IMG/VR virus record: IMGVR_UViG_3300036715_001865
Span: 62,001 to 126,000 of that record
DNA length: 64,000 nt
Direction: 5' to 3' (one strand)
Origin: a virus
Under the pieces are notes generated by a model. It searched no databases. It saw only the letters and a list, made by a program, of their open reading frames with translations, and was not told the DNA's origin. The position numbers were made by a program, and so were the translations under genes. Below are positions 36,768-45,318 of the stretch, in pieces (the stretch's first letter is position 1; the number at the start of each line of letters is the position of its first letter).

Positions 36768-37019
36768 ATGTCAAGAGTAGTAATAACTTCAAGATTTGCA
36801 TATGAGAAAACTGATCCTCCAGCAAATGTGTGGACTATTGTACATAAGTTAAATATAACTAGTCCGGTTGTTCGAGTTTGGGCAACTTCTAATGTTGATG
36901 GCCAGTATACACTATTAACTGTTGGCACTGATTATAATATGCATGTGCCGAATGCGTCAACCGTTACTATAACTTTTACAAATAATGCATTAGTTAAAGG
37001 CAATGCATTAGTAACATAA
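36768..37019 (+). CDS. Small structural protein with the W-T-x-x-H-x-L beta module (83 aa)
   Basis: 83 residues, AAAAGGA before the ATG, 22 nt after the preceding gene. The sequence VWTIVHKLNITSPVVRVWAT followed by TVTITFTNNALVKGNALVT has the same plan as the C-terminal 60 residues of gp6 and as the next gene: a W-T-I-x-H-x-L start, a central polar stretch and a final I-T-F...G-x-A-x-V strand pair. This small beta domain is known from tail and fibre proteins; its exact role is not known to me. It is probably a minor baseplate or fibre component. Confidence 0.65.
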   Translation: MSRVVITSRFAYEKTDPPANVWTIVHKLNITSPVVRVWATSNVDGQYTLLTVGTDYNMHVPNASTVTITFTNNALVKGNALVT

Positions 37020-37028
37020 GGAAAAACT

Positions 37029-37244
37029 ATGTCATCATACAATCACAATCAACCAATAAGTGCCACAGTTTGGACAATTACACATGGGTTAACAAGCAAG
37101 TTCCTAGCGATTGATGTTTTGGAATTGGTAAGTGGAGGGATACATAGGAAAATAAAACCAGTATCAACTGAAATTATTGATTTTAATATTGTTGCAGTAC
37201 ATTTTGCAACTCCAATAGCTGGAGTTGCAAGAGTCGTAGCTTAA
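37029..37244 (+). CDS. Small structural protein, paralogue of the preceding gene (71 aa)
   Basis: 71 residues, AAGGAAA before the ATG, 9 nt after the preceding gene. It repeats the W-T-I-T-H-G-L ... V-x-F-A-x-P-I-A-G-V-A-R-V-V plan of its neighbour. The two genes therefore look like a tandem duplication that has diverged. Its stop codon overlaps by three bases the stop of the convergent homing endonuclease gene, so that insertion left the frame intact to the last codon. Confidence 0.6.
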   Translation: MSSYNHNQPISATVWTITHGLTSKFLAIDVLELVSGGIHRKIKPVSTEIIDFNIVAVHFATPIAGVARVVA

Positions 37245-38359
37245 TATTCTGTTTCCCACATAACAACAAGATTAAAACCTAATGATTGTATTAGGTTTTC
37301 TCTTTCTATCGTTTTTTGATATAACTCACCCATTGATTTTCCACTCACCTCATTAATTTCTTCAGGGGCATAAATTAGTGGATTTCCGTGCCAATAATCG
37401 CCATGAAATTCATAAATGGTATTTGTCTCTAAACAATATCCATCTGCTCTAAATCTGGTTCCTGGGATTTTCCATTCAGGTATTAAATCAGCTTCCTGTT
37501 GGTCTAGCCAAAGTTGGCATTTGTATGAACTCCAAAAATGTTGTTTGATTTCTATTTCGTGGTTCTTCAAATACCGCAATATAGTCGTTCCAACTATACC
37601 TAGTTCATCAGCTATCTGTGCAGCTGTTTTATTTTGTGTAATATATTGTTCAAATAACCAACTATAATCTTCTATTAATGGGAGAATATCAACCATATGA
37701 GATTGACTAGCACTACTTGTACCATATTTTTGTAGGTTGGTGGATTTTGTTCTAGTTGAAAAATCGATAGTTTTTGAATAGTGAGTCGCCCCATATTTGG
37801 ATTGTGAGGTATTAACACCTTTGTGTTTACATATATCGTGTTGCAATGCATGTATAGTTCCATACTTATTCAACATGGTATTAATACGTTTTTGGTTTAT
37901 GATAGGGTTTTCAAAACTCAAAGAATTACCGTATTTATTGATCATGGTAATAGTTCGTTTTGACTGTATAGTAGAACTATTAAATGGATAAGCTACTCCC
38001 AAATTCCTCATGTTGGTAGTTGTTACTTTTTTGTGAAATTCGGCAGTTTTGGAGAACGAGTCAACTCCATATCTATCCACACAGGTGTCTTTCTTTTTCT
38101 GTTGTACCTTAATATTACAAGCTGGTTGCCCCCCATATCTAATTAGGTTGGTTTGAATACGTTGCTGCTGTGCACACGTTGGACAACCATTGTTGTTTAA
38201 GTGGTTGCCCGGCTGTTGTGAAAACTGTCCATGAGTTGGACATATTATTATGACTTTGGTGGAATTATTGAGATATACCACCTTGCTATAATCATATTTG
38301 TTATTATGGATGATATTAGCTTTGGTGATAAATTGTTCAATAGTCTGTCTTGGTGGCAT
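37241..38359 (-). CDS. Free-standing homing endonuclease, paralogue of the gene at 58581
   Basis: 372 residues. The N-terminal ~60 residues have a Cys/His cluster (CPTHG ... GCPTCAQQ). About six [KR]YG repeats follow (residues ~70-215), then a helix-turn-helix (TAAQIADELGIVGTTILRYLK). The C-terminal nuclease core has GTRFRADGYCLETNTIYEFHGDYWHGNP and ends LVVMWETEY, a Vsr/PD-(D/E)xK-like pattern with acidic residues and E-F-H-G-D. The plan and many residues match the protein at 58581-59663. The gene is inserted against the direction of the structural module, and its GAGAGG binding site lies in the arm of an 8-bp hairpin. Confidence 0.8.
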   Translation of the reverse strand: MPPRQTIEQFITKANIIHNNKYDYSKVVYLNNSTKVIIICPTHGQFSQQPGNHLNNNGCPTCAQQQRIQTNLIRYGGQPACNIKVQQKKKDTCVDRYGVDSFSKTAEFHKKVTTTNMRNLGVAYPFNSSTIQSKRTITMINKYGNSLSFENPIINQKRINTMLNKYGTIHALQHDICKHKGVNTSQSKYGATHYSKTIDFSTRTKSTNLQKYGTSSASQSHMVDILPLIEDYSWLFEQYITQNKTAAQIADELGIVGTTILRYLKNHEIEIKQHFWSSYKCQLWLDQQEADLIPEWKIPGTRFRADGYCLETNTIYEFHGDYWHGNPLIYAPEEINEVSGKSMGELYQKTIERENLIQSLGFNLVVMWETEY

Positions 38360-38361
38360 AG

Positions 38362-38402
38362 AAACCTCTCATTCATAAGATTCTTATATTATAAAGAGGT
38401 TT
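38362..38402 (-). promoter_or_regulatory. Hairpin masking the ribosome binding site of the homing endonuclease at 37241
   Basis: AAACCTCT at 38362-38369 pairs with AGAGGTTT at 38395-38402, and ATAAG/CTTAT forms an inner hairpin. On the minus transcript the 3' arm contains GAGAGG, 5 nt before the ATG. Masking the binding site of a homing nuclease is known for T4 I-TevI. Confidence 0.6.
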
Positions 38403-38416
38403 CTAAATTGAATCAA

Positions 38417-38800
38417 CTATTGTGCAACTTGAGCGGTTTGGCCAGCAACAACAGCCCCACCCATTTGACCAGATCTAGGATCCATTACTTTACCATTTGG
38501 AGTAAGTTGACGGACAAGTTGGTGGAAATATGCCAATGCATTCATCCCATTACCCAAAGTTTTTTGTGCCATCAAATCATATAGCTCAAAACTTCTTGAG
38601 TTACGATCCATTAAAATACCAGCAAGGCGTTTTTTATCAATTTCATCCAAGTCATTTGTTTTGAAAAATAATACATTACCACTCGCATCACGTCTCATGA
38701 TTGCACACTCATGTAAAATTCCATCAGCATTTAATTCAATCCACTCAATGTGTGGAAATTCGCGTGACATTTCGTGTTTGTAACTTACTTCTGTTGCCAT
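38417..38800 (-). CDS. Conserved-type T4-like phage protein of unknown function (127 aa)
   Basis: 127 residues: EMSREFPHIEWIELNADGILHECAIMRRD, then FFKTNDLDEIDKKRL and NSRSFELYDLMAQKTLGNGMNALAYFHQL. I recognise this as a family found widely in marine T4-like phages but know no assigned function. The C-terminus (~25 residues) is Gly/Ala/Gln-rich and probably disordered. A variant late element TCTAAATA lies at 38838-38831, 30 nt before the start, which suggests late expression. It sits next to the PAAR spike gene. Confidence 0.65.
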   Translation of the reverse strand: MATEVSYKHEMSREFPHIEWIELNADGILHECAIMRRDASGNVLFFKTNDLDEIDKKRLAGILMDRNSRSFELYDLMAQKTLGNGMNALAYFHQLVRQLTPNGKVMDPRSGQMGGAVVAGQTAQVAQ

Positions 38801-38888
38801 TTTTTCATCTCTCTATAAGGTATGTGCATATATTTAGATAGTTTAAATGGTAGGGATTTTTGATGGAAATATTGGTCCCCCAATACAA

Positions 38889-39899
38889 TTAACTTGGAAT
38901 TGGACGTTGAACCCCATCTACTTTTATATCAATAACCTTCCGTAGGCTTTTTGTAACACTTCCAGCTCTACCTTGATTCCCACCAACAACATATATAGTT
39001 CCCGGGCGAGGCCCTGGACCATAATACATAGCTACGTGGCCTGTCCCTCCATCTCTATTAAACACAACAATATCTCCCTTTTGAGCATTTGAAATACCAC
39101 CAGATACTGGATTCCCATATCCTGTATAACTTCCAGCAGCAAGAGATTGGTTAAATTTAAAACAATTTCGCTTTAACATAGCTCCAGTGAACGCAGCACA
39201 CCAAGCTGTTTTATCACCACTTATATCAGGAAACCCCACATCTCCATATAGAGCATTTATATTTGGGTTGTTACCTGTTTCAGTCCACTGTCCAGTTTTT
39301 GCTTCAGCTAATACATTATCCAATGCAGTTCCTAAATCCCCACCAGATGAACAATTTGGATTAGATATAGCAGCAGCAACAGGTTGAACAGGTGGTGCGC
39401 TTGGATCATCCTCCATTTCTGGATGTCCAGCTACACCATTTTCAATGTTTGCTGGGGTGTTATACTTGCTGGTATTATTTAGATTGTGATTATATGTTTG
39501 TTGTTGATGGTGGGTAATTGTTACTTTTTGTTCTGGAGAATTCCCCACAAAGGTTGAGGTGGGTGGTGGTGGGTTGGTATTAGCGGTTGCTGGACTGCTA
39601 CTGCTCCCGCCACCCTCATTTGCAAATACGGTAAATTGTCCTAATACCATATTCAAATCCCCACATATTCGCAAATCTTTATCACGGTGCACTGCAATTC
39701 CTCCAACAAACACGTTAGGACTTCCTTGGACTGATAGAGGAACACAATGTATAAAATCATCTGGACAGTGGGAATCAGGACTTGCTAAATTCCCAATAAC
39801 TATTACGGGTTTGTTGTTTATTGATACAGTTGTTTGAGTAGCATGTATTTCACCATATCCAGCTGTATCTGGATCATTTTCTACGCTTATTAGTGGCAT
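38889..39899 (-). CDS. PAAR-type spike tip fused to a cysteine peptidoglycan hydrolase
   Basis: 336 residues. The first ~95 form a PAAR-like cone (HATQTTVSINNKPVIVIGN, SPDSHCPDDFIHC, VFVGGIAVHRDKDLRICGD), the metal-bound tip that sharpens gp5/VgrG needles. A Ser/Thr/Pro/Asn-rich linker covers ~95-190. The C-terminal ~140 residues resemble the CHAP/TIGR02594 group of cell-wall hydrolases, with the catalytic Cys in AWCAAF, His in GTGHVAMYYG and a following GGNQ. It probably caps gp5 and clips the cell wall first. It has a consensus late promoter embedded in an 11-bp inverted repeat. Confidence 0.82.
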   Translation of the reverse strand: MPLISVENDPDTAGYGEIHATQTTVSINNKPVIVIGNLASPDSHCPDDFIHCVPLSVQGSPNVFVGGIAVHRDKDLRICGDLNMVLGQFTVFANEGGGSSSSPATANTNPPPPTSTFVGNSPEQKVTITHHQQQTYNHNLNNTSKYNTPANIENGVAGHPEMEDDPSAPPVQPVAAAISNPNCSSGGDLGTALDNVLAEAKTGQWTETGNNPNINALYGDVGFPDISGDKTAWCAAFTGAMLKRNCFKFNQSLAAGSYTGYGNPVSGGISNAQKGDIVVFNRDGGTGHVAMYYGPGPRPGTIYVVGGNQGRAGSVTKSLRKVIDIKVDGVQRPIPS

Positions 39900-39904
39900 A
39901 TGTT

Positions 39905-39939
39905 GTACCTCATATTAAACTGGTATTTATATGAGGTAC
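39905..39939 (-). promoter_or_regulatory. Late promoter (39924-39931) inside an 11-bp hairpin that contains the ribosome binding site
   Basis: Arms 39905-39915 and 39929-39939 are perfectly complementary. On the minus strand the 3' arm carries GAGGTAC, 8 nt before the ATG, and TATAAATA begins in the 5' arm. Transcripts starting at the late promoter lack the 5' arm. Confidence 0.8.
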
Positions 39940-39952
39940 TTCGTAATTTTCG

Positions 39953-40882
39953 TTACAAACTGAGCATGGGAACAAATAACTCTATACTTTCTCGTATTTT
40001 TACCAATTGAAACCGTCCAGTAAATTGTAAGATATGGAAGTAAGAGAATTTCTTCTTTGTTTGCTCGGCTGCATCTAATGTAGCATCCATTAGATGCCTA
40101 ATGTCTGGTGGCTGCTTTTCCAAATCTATTAAAATTTGGTTATGTTTGAACATTTGGTTTACAGTAAATTCTTCTTTATCTTGATTTGTCCATTTTTCAG
40201 CCATGAAGTTAATAAATTTATAACCATCTCCATCTAAAGCATCATTGTACACCTCTTTGATTCGAGTTGAACGAACCATAGGATATGCGGACTGTATATT
40301 ATCGGTGCTATCACCTCTAACACACTTATGAAATAAATAATATTCAGCATCATTATCAAAGTTCTCAAGGGTATTTTGAACCTTGTCAGTAATAGGAGAT
40401 ATTAATGTCACATTTGGAAATTTCATCAATTGGGCCAAATCACTATCAGCTGATACTAACACAATATCACTATCTAAATTTCGTTGAATAAACCCAGCCA
40501 ATAAATCATCTGCTTCCAGTTCATCATTAAATAATGTCACAACAGTAGTGTGATTTATAATCAACTCTTCAAATTCAGCCAAATGAGCAATAAATTGTTC
40601 ATATTTAAGCTGTTGACTTGGAGTCATATCTTTTCTTCTGTTGCCCTTATATGGTTTTAAATAAGGGTGGGCGGCTGTATATGTTTTCCTCCAACTAGAC
40701 CTATCAAAAGCCATAACGACTTTTTTTGGTCTATATTGTTTGAAATACTTATTAAGAGTGGTGAGCGCCATATGCATACTCATTCCACTAATAACAGACT
40801 CTTCTTCATTAGAATTAGCATAAAAAGACCGATACAACAAATTACTAATATCCAAACACAAATAATCACACGATTTTGCCAT
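39953..40882 (-). CDS. rnh: RNase H / 5'-3' exonuclease (FEN-like, T4 rnh)
   Basis: 309 residues, as in T4 RNase H (305). It is a FEN-1-family nuclease that removes RNA primers on the lagging strand. Acidic metal-binding clusters are visible: CLDISNLLYRSF near residue 10, MAFDRSSWRKTY near 60, DELEADDLLAGF near 125 and VLVSADSDLAQL near 145. KGNRRKDMTP matches the arch region. AGGAGG lies before the ATG. It is 8 nt downstream of the coiled-coil gene and upstream of nothing on this strand except the PAAR gene, so it closes the replication block. Confidence 0.9.
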   Translation of the reverse strand: MAKSCDYLCLDISNLLYRSFYANSNEEESVISGMSMHMALTTLNKYFKQYRPKKVVMAFDRSSWRKTYTAAHPYLKPYKGNRRKDMTPSQQLKYEQFIAHLAEFEELIINHTTVVTLFNDELEADDLLAGFIQRNLDSDIVLVSADSDLAQLMKFPNVTLISPITDKVQNTLENFDNDAEYYLFHKCVRGDSTDNIQSAYPMVRSTRIKEVYNDALDGDGYKFINFMAEKWTNQDKEEFTVNQMFKHNQILIDLEKQPPDIRHLMDATLDAAEQTKKKFSYFHILQFTGRFQLVKIRESIELFVPMLSL

Positions 40883-40890
40883 ACTTCCTC

Positions 40891-41313
40891 CTATAGATAG
40901 TCACTTACAGTTTTCTTACTTGCAGTTTCAACAACTCGAGATTCGAATTTATCAACCAAATCTTGATACATTAGTGCAAGCCATTTCTGTACAGCAACAT
41001 CTTCATCCGAAGCTGATATCCCATTTTCTTTTAAATATTGAATAAACGCATCATTCCAATCCAAATTGATTACAATGCCCTTTATTTCATCAATAGATTC
41101 TCCTATAACTTCTACCCACGGATCAGGGCTATTTCGTTTATCGTCATATTTTTGTTGTTTCTCTCTCAGTATTGTTAGCTCTGATGAAGCCTCTTCTAAC
41201 CGAGCCTCCACAAGAGCCCTATCTTCTCGTTCAGCTGTTAGCAAATGCTCTAACTGATCCAATCTACTTTCAACTGATTGTTTTTTCTCTTTTGATTTGT
41301 TGAACCACCACAT
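40891..41313 (-). CDS. Coiled-coil protein of unknown function (140 aa)
   Basis: 140 residues. Residues ~5-60 are strongly charged heptads predicted to form a coiled coil (SRLDQLEHLL ... RLEEASSELTILREKQQKYDD). The C-terminal half contains SPDPWVEVIGESIDE and IVINLDWNDAFIQYLKENG, a pattern I have seen in uncharacterised proteins of distant T4-like phages. It has AAAAGGA before the ATG and lies between the clamp gene and RNase H, which suggests co-expression with replication genes. No function can be assigned. Confidence 0.6.
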   Translation of the reverse strand: MWWFNKSKEKKQSVESRLDQLEHLLTAEREDRALVEARLEEASSELTILREKQQKYDDKRNSPDPWVEVIGESIDEIKGIVINLDWNDAFIQYLKENGISASDEDVAVQKWLALMYQDLVDKFESRVVETASKKTVSDYL

Positions 41314-41341
41314 AATAATATCCTTTTAATTATGTTTGTTT

Positions 41342-42094
41342 TTAATTTCGTGCCATAACATACACATCAAGTCCATTAACTGTAAATATTAATGTACCTT
41401 TGGCTGTTATAGAACATTTTCCTGTTTGATTTGTTTTAAAAATAGGTAACAATAAATCAATTGGATATTTGTAAGAGAATGATGCAGGGGTATCATCACC
41501 AATTGATTCCATAGTTGTGGCAAAATGATATTCCAAAGTATCCCCATTAATATCTGTGATGTCTAATGAAACACCTGATTTACTTCCATTAAATGATACC
41601 TCATCAGTCTTCATTGCTACTTTTCCTTTAGCTATCATATTGATTGCTTCTGGAGTGATGTTTATTTCGTAGGTACTTACTCCAGCCCTTACTTTAGGTG
41701 CTTTTATAGTCTGTGGACTAGCACACCTATAATCAATGGTAGTATTCCGGCCTTTCATCATTAAAGACTTAACCCACATAGGCGTTTCTGACGCAACTGT
41801 TCCCACTTTTCCAAACCCAATTAAATTGGAATTACCAGTTGTTACTGCTTCAATTGAAAACCCATCTTGAGATTTTGCAAGTTCCAGGCGAGCTATAAAC
41901 ACCTCAATTCTATTAAGTCCTAATGAACCACACGATAGCGGTGGGACACCCACATCTTGATAAAGCACTACGGTTTGTTCGTCGGACATTGCTCTAACTT
42001 TTCCTGGTTCAATAATTATATTGCTTATATTAACCAATTTTGCTGTAGTAATTACAAGCCGTATAAAGGCTATTTCTTCTGCTGTTAATGTCAT
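41342..42094 (-). CDS. 45: Sliding clamp gp45
   Basis: 250 residues (T4 gp45 is 228). The trimeric clamp holds the polymerase on DNA and in T4 also activates late transcription through gp55 and gp33. Overall similarity is weak, as usual in this family. The segment KGRNTTIDYRCASPQTIKAPK around residue 115 fits the conserved inter-domain strand of gp45, and the remainder alternates beta strands as in a PCNA fold. Context supports it: two genes downstream of DNA polymerase on the same strand. A well-spaced sigma-70 type promoter lies just upstream at 42122-42150. Confidence 0.8.
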   Translation of the reverse strand: MTLTAEEIAFIRLVITTAKLVNISNIIIEPGKVRAMSDEQTVVLYQDVGVPPLSCGSLGLNRIEVFIARLELAKSQDGFSIEAVTTGNSNLIGFGKVGTVASETPMWVKSLMMKGRNTTIDYRCASPQTIKAPKVRAGVSTYEINITPEAINMIAKGKVAMKTDEVSFNGSKSGVSLDITDINGDTLEYHFATTMESIGDDTPASFSYKYPIDLLLPIFKTNQTGKCSITAKGTLIFTVNGLDVYVMARN

Positions 42095-42121
42095 ATTTAA
42101 TCCTTTATCTATGTAACATAT

Positions 42122-42150
42122 ATTATACTAGAAAATAAACTCAGATTCAA
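42122..42150 (-). promoter_or_regulatory. Sigma-70-type promoter for the clamp gene
   Basis: On the minus strand TTGAAT (42150-42145), a 17-nt spacer and TATAAT (42127-42122) lie 27 nt upstream of the gp45 start. The -35 box is within the end of the preceding gene. Confidence 0.65.
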
Positions 42151-42541
42151 GCGTTTCTGCCATTTTTGATATGGGGATATATTCCACTATATCATATCCA
42201 TGATTAGTTAACCATTGTGACACCAAATGTCTATGGCAGAATTGATGTGGCAACTCATAACACAAAAGTGTTGCTTCTTCTGTTAATTCATCTACTACTT
42301 GTTGTGGATTTAACTTATGTAATTGGTGATTGTATCGTTCAATATACACCTCCTTTGTTATAATACCTGACTTATACGGAGATACCATGGTATCCCAGCT
42401 AGGAGCTAAATTTGGATACCAATCATACCTCACCCCAAGATTAAACAAATATGTTCTCACTCTAGGGGTCAAACTGCAACTAATTGAGGTTAGTTTAGAT
42501 AGGTGTGTTATATCTGGTCCTTGGTAATAATAGGTATACAT
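42128..42541 (-). CDS. DUF488-like protein (137 aa)
   Basis: 137 residues from the ATG at 42541, one base after the polymerase stop, with GGGAG 8 nt upstream. A longer start inside the polymerase gene lacks support. The C-terminal half has TLLCYELPHQFCHRHLVSQWL, the cysteine/histidine signature of the DUF488 family, proteins found across bacteria and phages without a settled biochemical role. The N-terminal half has FNLGVRYDWYPNLAPSWD. Its position inside the polymerase-clamp operon suggests early or middle expression. Confidence 0.7.
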   Translation of the reverse strand: MYTYYYQGPDITHLSKLTSISCSLTPRVRTYLFNLGVRYDWYPNLAPSWDTMVSPYKSGIITKEVYIERYNHQLHKLNPQQVVDELTEEATLLCYELPHQFCHRHLVSQWLTNHGYDIVEYIPISKMAETLESEFIF

Positions 42542-42542
42542 A

Positions 42543-45263
42543 TTAAAACTCCCATTCTTCTTCAAAAACTAAGCTGTCCTTCGATGGAGGACGTTTATCC
42601 ACAGCTTTTAATATGTTTTGCAGTGGATTATCAACCAATTTTTCGACGTGCAATTTTCTATCAATTACAAAATTATCAGTAAACCAATCAGGAACAAATT
42701 CAGCATCAGTTGGTAACGCAATACTTTTAAATCTGCCACAAGGTACTTTCAAATTAAATACTTTGATCTTCATACCGGACATAATCGGAAAACTAACTTT
42801 ATCTCCATATTCAACCAGCATTTGATTATAATGAATTGCTGCGGCAACGTGTCCTGGTAATCTAGTTCTGTAATCTAGTTCAAACTTTTCCGTGTACTCA
42901 ACCACTCCTTTTATGCCTTTTGGTAGACCAATATCCATAATATCAGGTCTGGTTAATAAATCTTGTTTATAGTCAACGATAGAATATGAAATGTCGCTCC
43001 ACTCTTCCCCTTTTAGATATCGTTCAATAAACCTGTTCAACCGTTTAGATACTGCGACGGGCAAAGTTGTTTTCTTGGTATCTAGCCCCATAACCTTACA
43101 TTTGTCGACAGTTTTACCTTCCACGTCCACTAAATGTAATATGTACCGTTTTTTCTCAACAAATATACCTCTATCTGCAACAACTTCTCTACCACATTTC
43201 ACCAATGAGTCAAATTCTGGTTGACACAAAAATGATTTCTGCATAAATTCTTGATAAGAATTATTAACAACGTCAGCTACATAATCAGATGTTGCAATTG
43301 CCTCTGCAACATTGGTGGCATATGTTTTAAAATACGTACTATCAGTATCACCAGATACGATACAATCAGATTGAAACTTTCCGTTAAAAATAGGTCCATC
43401 TAAGGCTGCATCGGGGGAGTGACCTTTCTCTATAGCTACCTTAGTGGTAGCATACATCGGAATTTCAATATCATACTTTCCTTCAAATATTTGATTAACA
43501 GTGCGACATTGGTGTTTTAAAATCATTCGTGAAGTACCTGTGGTGCTTTCACCCATTCTAACATCAAAAAACCTAAAGTGTAAGTTTGCCAACGCTCCAT
43601 ATAGTGAGTTTAACTTGATTTTATATACATATTGCAACCTGTCATAATATGCTACCTTTTCCTCATCGTGAGCTATCTCAGCTTCTTTTTTCAGTTTTTG
43701 GTAGTATTTTCTTTGTGTAAACCAAGTGGTCAACACTGTTGGTATAATTCCAGGAGCATCTTGGTTAAATGCTGTTCCATAACCCGAAATAGCCCACTTC
43801 ATTGCTATAAAATATTCTTTCCACTCTGCTGCAGTTGCTGTTACTGATTCCTGTGTTTTTTCATACACAAAAGTCAATTCAACATCACTTCCTAATTTTA
43901 TTTCAGTATAAGCATCAACAGTTTCAATAAATTGTCCCATTAACTTCTCAGGAGATATATTGATACTTCTAATAGCTGTTGGATATAATGAATTTATATC
44001 AATAGAACCAATCATTTCATGCATGCCTATTTGAGGCAATAGAACTAACGCACCCTCAATTTGTCTATCAATTAAGGGCGTTTTTATGTTGTTTACAACT
44101 CGTTTAATAACATGATGACAATGATTAACAATAGCTAATTCAGCTAATTTCAATGTGCCACTAACATGTTGGAACAATCCACACGATAGGTGATACATTT
44201 GGTTTGCTAATTCAACATATGCCAACTTTTGTTCAAACCCGTGTAATATTTCACTATCTCGAATGTTGTATCGTACAAAAAAAGCAAAATCATTAATATA
44301 CAAAGAGTGCAATGACCCTTCATAGTGAAGTTTAGGCAACAAAGGAACATCATTCTCATCAACTAATACGTCTTCTGAGATTGTTTCTAATTTGTATGAT
44401 GGCTTCTCACTCATTTCATACTTTTTATATAAAAGCATATAATCAGCCAACATTCTACCACTTAACTCTAATTTAATAAAAGTTTGTAGTACAGCGTTTG
44501 GATCTTTTGATTTAAATTTATTGAAATTATCCTCAACTTCTACAAATGTTGTGTCACCACCATCATAAAACGATAAATCTCGCAATCTTGAAACGCCTAA
44601 TACAATTTCGATACGTTTGCCAATAAACGGAAAGTCAAACCGTTCTGAGTTCCAACCACACAATAAATCACTATCCTGTATCTCTGCTATGAACCATTCC
44701 AGTAGTTCTCGTTCATCTTTACAAATGTGGAATACTGTCTCATAAGACTTATCTAAGGGTACAATATCCTCACACGCCTGTCTTAACATCTCTTCAGTCC
44801 AATTAACTCCATCGTTTGGAGGTACAGCCAAAGCAATCATAGTTTGAGTATGTTCGTGGAATATTGACATAGCATTGATTGGAGCATATGGATTTTTTGG
44901 TCCACTAAATCCCTGATCAAGGTTGTAATCTACCTCGATATCAAGAAAAGATACGTGAAGTTTTGGTGCAGGTATTTTATGATAAGTGTTCGATAACACT
45001 CTAATTTCTGTAGGAATATCACTTTCCCACATTTGTACGCCATGAGAGGCGAATTGTTTGCGTTTCTTGTAAAATAAACTTCTATCCCGTCCACAGTCCA
45101 CTTTTGCAACTGAGGTATCGTATATAGTTTTATGTTTTCCATTTGGATCATCAACATAGAAATAATAAGGAGCATTATAATCAACAGTGGTTCTTTCGCC
45201 ATCTGCTCCACGCTCCCACACTCTAACTACATCATCTAAAGTAATTGCTGAAAGGTAACTCAT
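42543..45263 (-). CDS. 43: DNA polymerase gp43 (family B)
   Basis: 906 residues, against 898 in T4. The 3'-5' exonuclease motifs are present: FLDIEVD near residue 110 and CGWNSERFDFPF near 205. Polymerase motif A is IDINSLYPTAIRS (~425), motif B KLNSLYGALANLHFR (~550-565) and motif C SGDTDST (~637). The C-terminal tail is acidic and aromatic, consistent with a clamp-binding peptide (VFEEEWEF). An intrinsic terminator separates the gene from dsbA upstream. The DUF488-like gene and the clamp gene follow, a replication cluster like that of T4. Confidence 0.97.
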   Translation of the reverse strand: MSYLSAITLDDVVRVWERGADGERTTVDYNAPYYFYVDDPNGKHKTIYDTSVAKVDCGRDRSLFYKKRKQFASHGVQMWESDIPTEIRVLSNTYHKIPAPKLHVSFLDIEVDYNLDQGFSGPKNPYAPINAMSIFHEHTQTMIALAVPPNDGVNWTEEMLRQACEDIVPLDKSYETVFHICKDERELLEWFIAEIQDSDLLCGWNSERFDFPFIGKRIEIVLGVSRLRDLSFYDGGDTTFVEVEDNFNKFKSKDPNAVLQTFIKLELSGRMLADYMLLYKKYEMSEKPSYKLETISEDVLVDENDVPLLPKLHYEGSLHSLYINDFAFFVRYNIRDSEILHGFEQKLAYVELANQMYHLSCGLFQHVSGTLKLAELAIVNHCHHVIKRVVNNIKTPLIDRQIEGALVLLPQIGMHEMIGSIDINSLYPTAIRSINISPEKLMGQFIETVDAYTEIKLGSDVELTFVYEKTQESVTATAAEWKEYFIAMKWAISGYGTAFNQDAPGIIPTVLTTWFTQRKYYQKLKKEAEIAHDEEKVAYYDRLQYVYKIKLNSLYGALANLHFRFFDVRMGESTTGTSRMILKHQCRTVNQIFEGKYDIEIPMYATTKVAIEKGHSPDAALDGPIFNGKFQSDCIVSGDTDSTYFKTYATNVAEAIATSDYVADVVNNSYQEFMQKSFLCQPEFDSLVKCGREVVADRGIFVEKKRYILHLVDVEGKTVDKCKVMGLDTKKTTLPVAVSKRLNRFIERYLKGEEWSDISYSIVDYKQDLLTRPDIMDIGLPKGIKGVVEYTEKFELDYRTRLPGHVAAAIHYNQMLVEYGDKVSFPIMSGMKIKVFNLKVPCGRFKSIALPTDAEFVPDWFTDNFVIDRKLHVEKLVDNPLQNILKAVDKRPPSKDSLVFEEEWEF

Positions 45264-45282
45264 GCATCCATCCTTGAATGTA

Positions 45283-45308
45283 AATAAAAAGGGGCTTACG
45301 CCCCCTTT
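45283..45308 (-). terminator. Intrinsic terminator between dsbA and DNA polymerase
   Basis: On the minus strand GGGGC-GTAA-GCCCC (45303-45291) is followed by a TTTTT tract. It lies 11 nt after the dsbA stop codon and 20 nt before the polymerase start. Confidence 0.8.
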
Positions 45309-45318
45309 CTTTGTGTTT

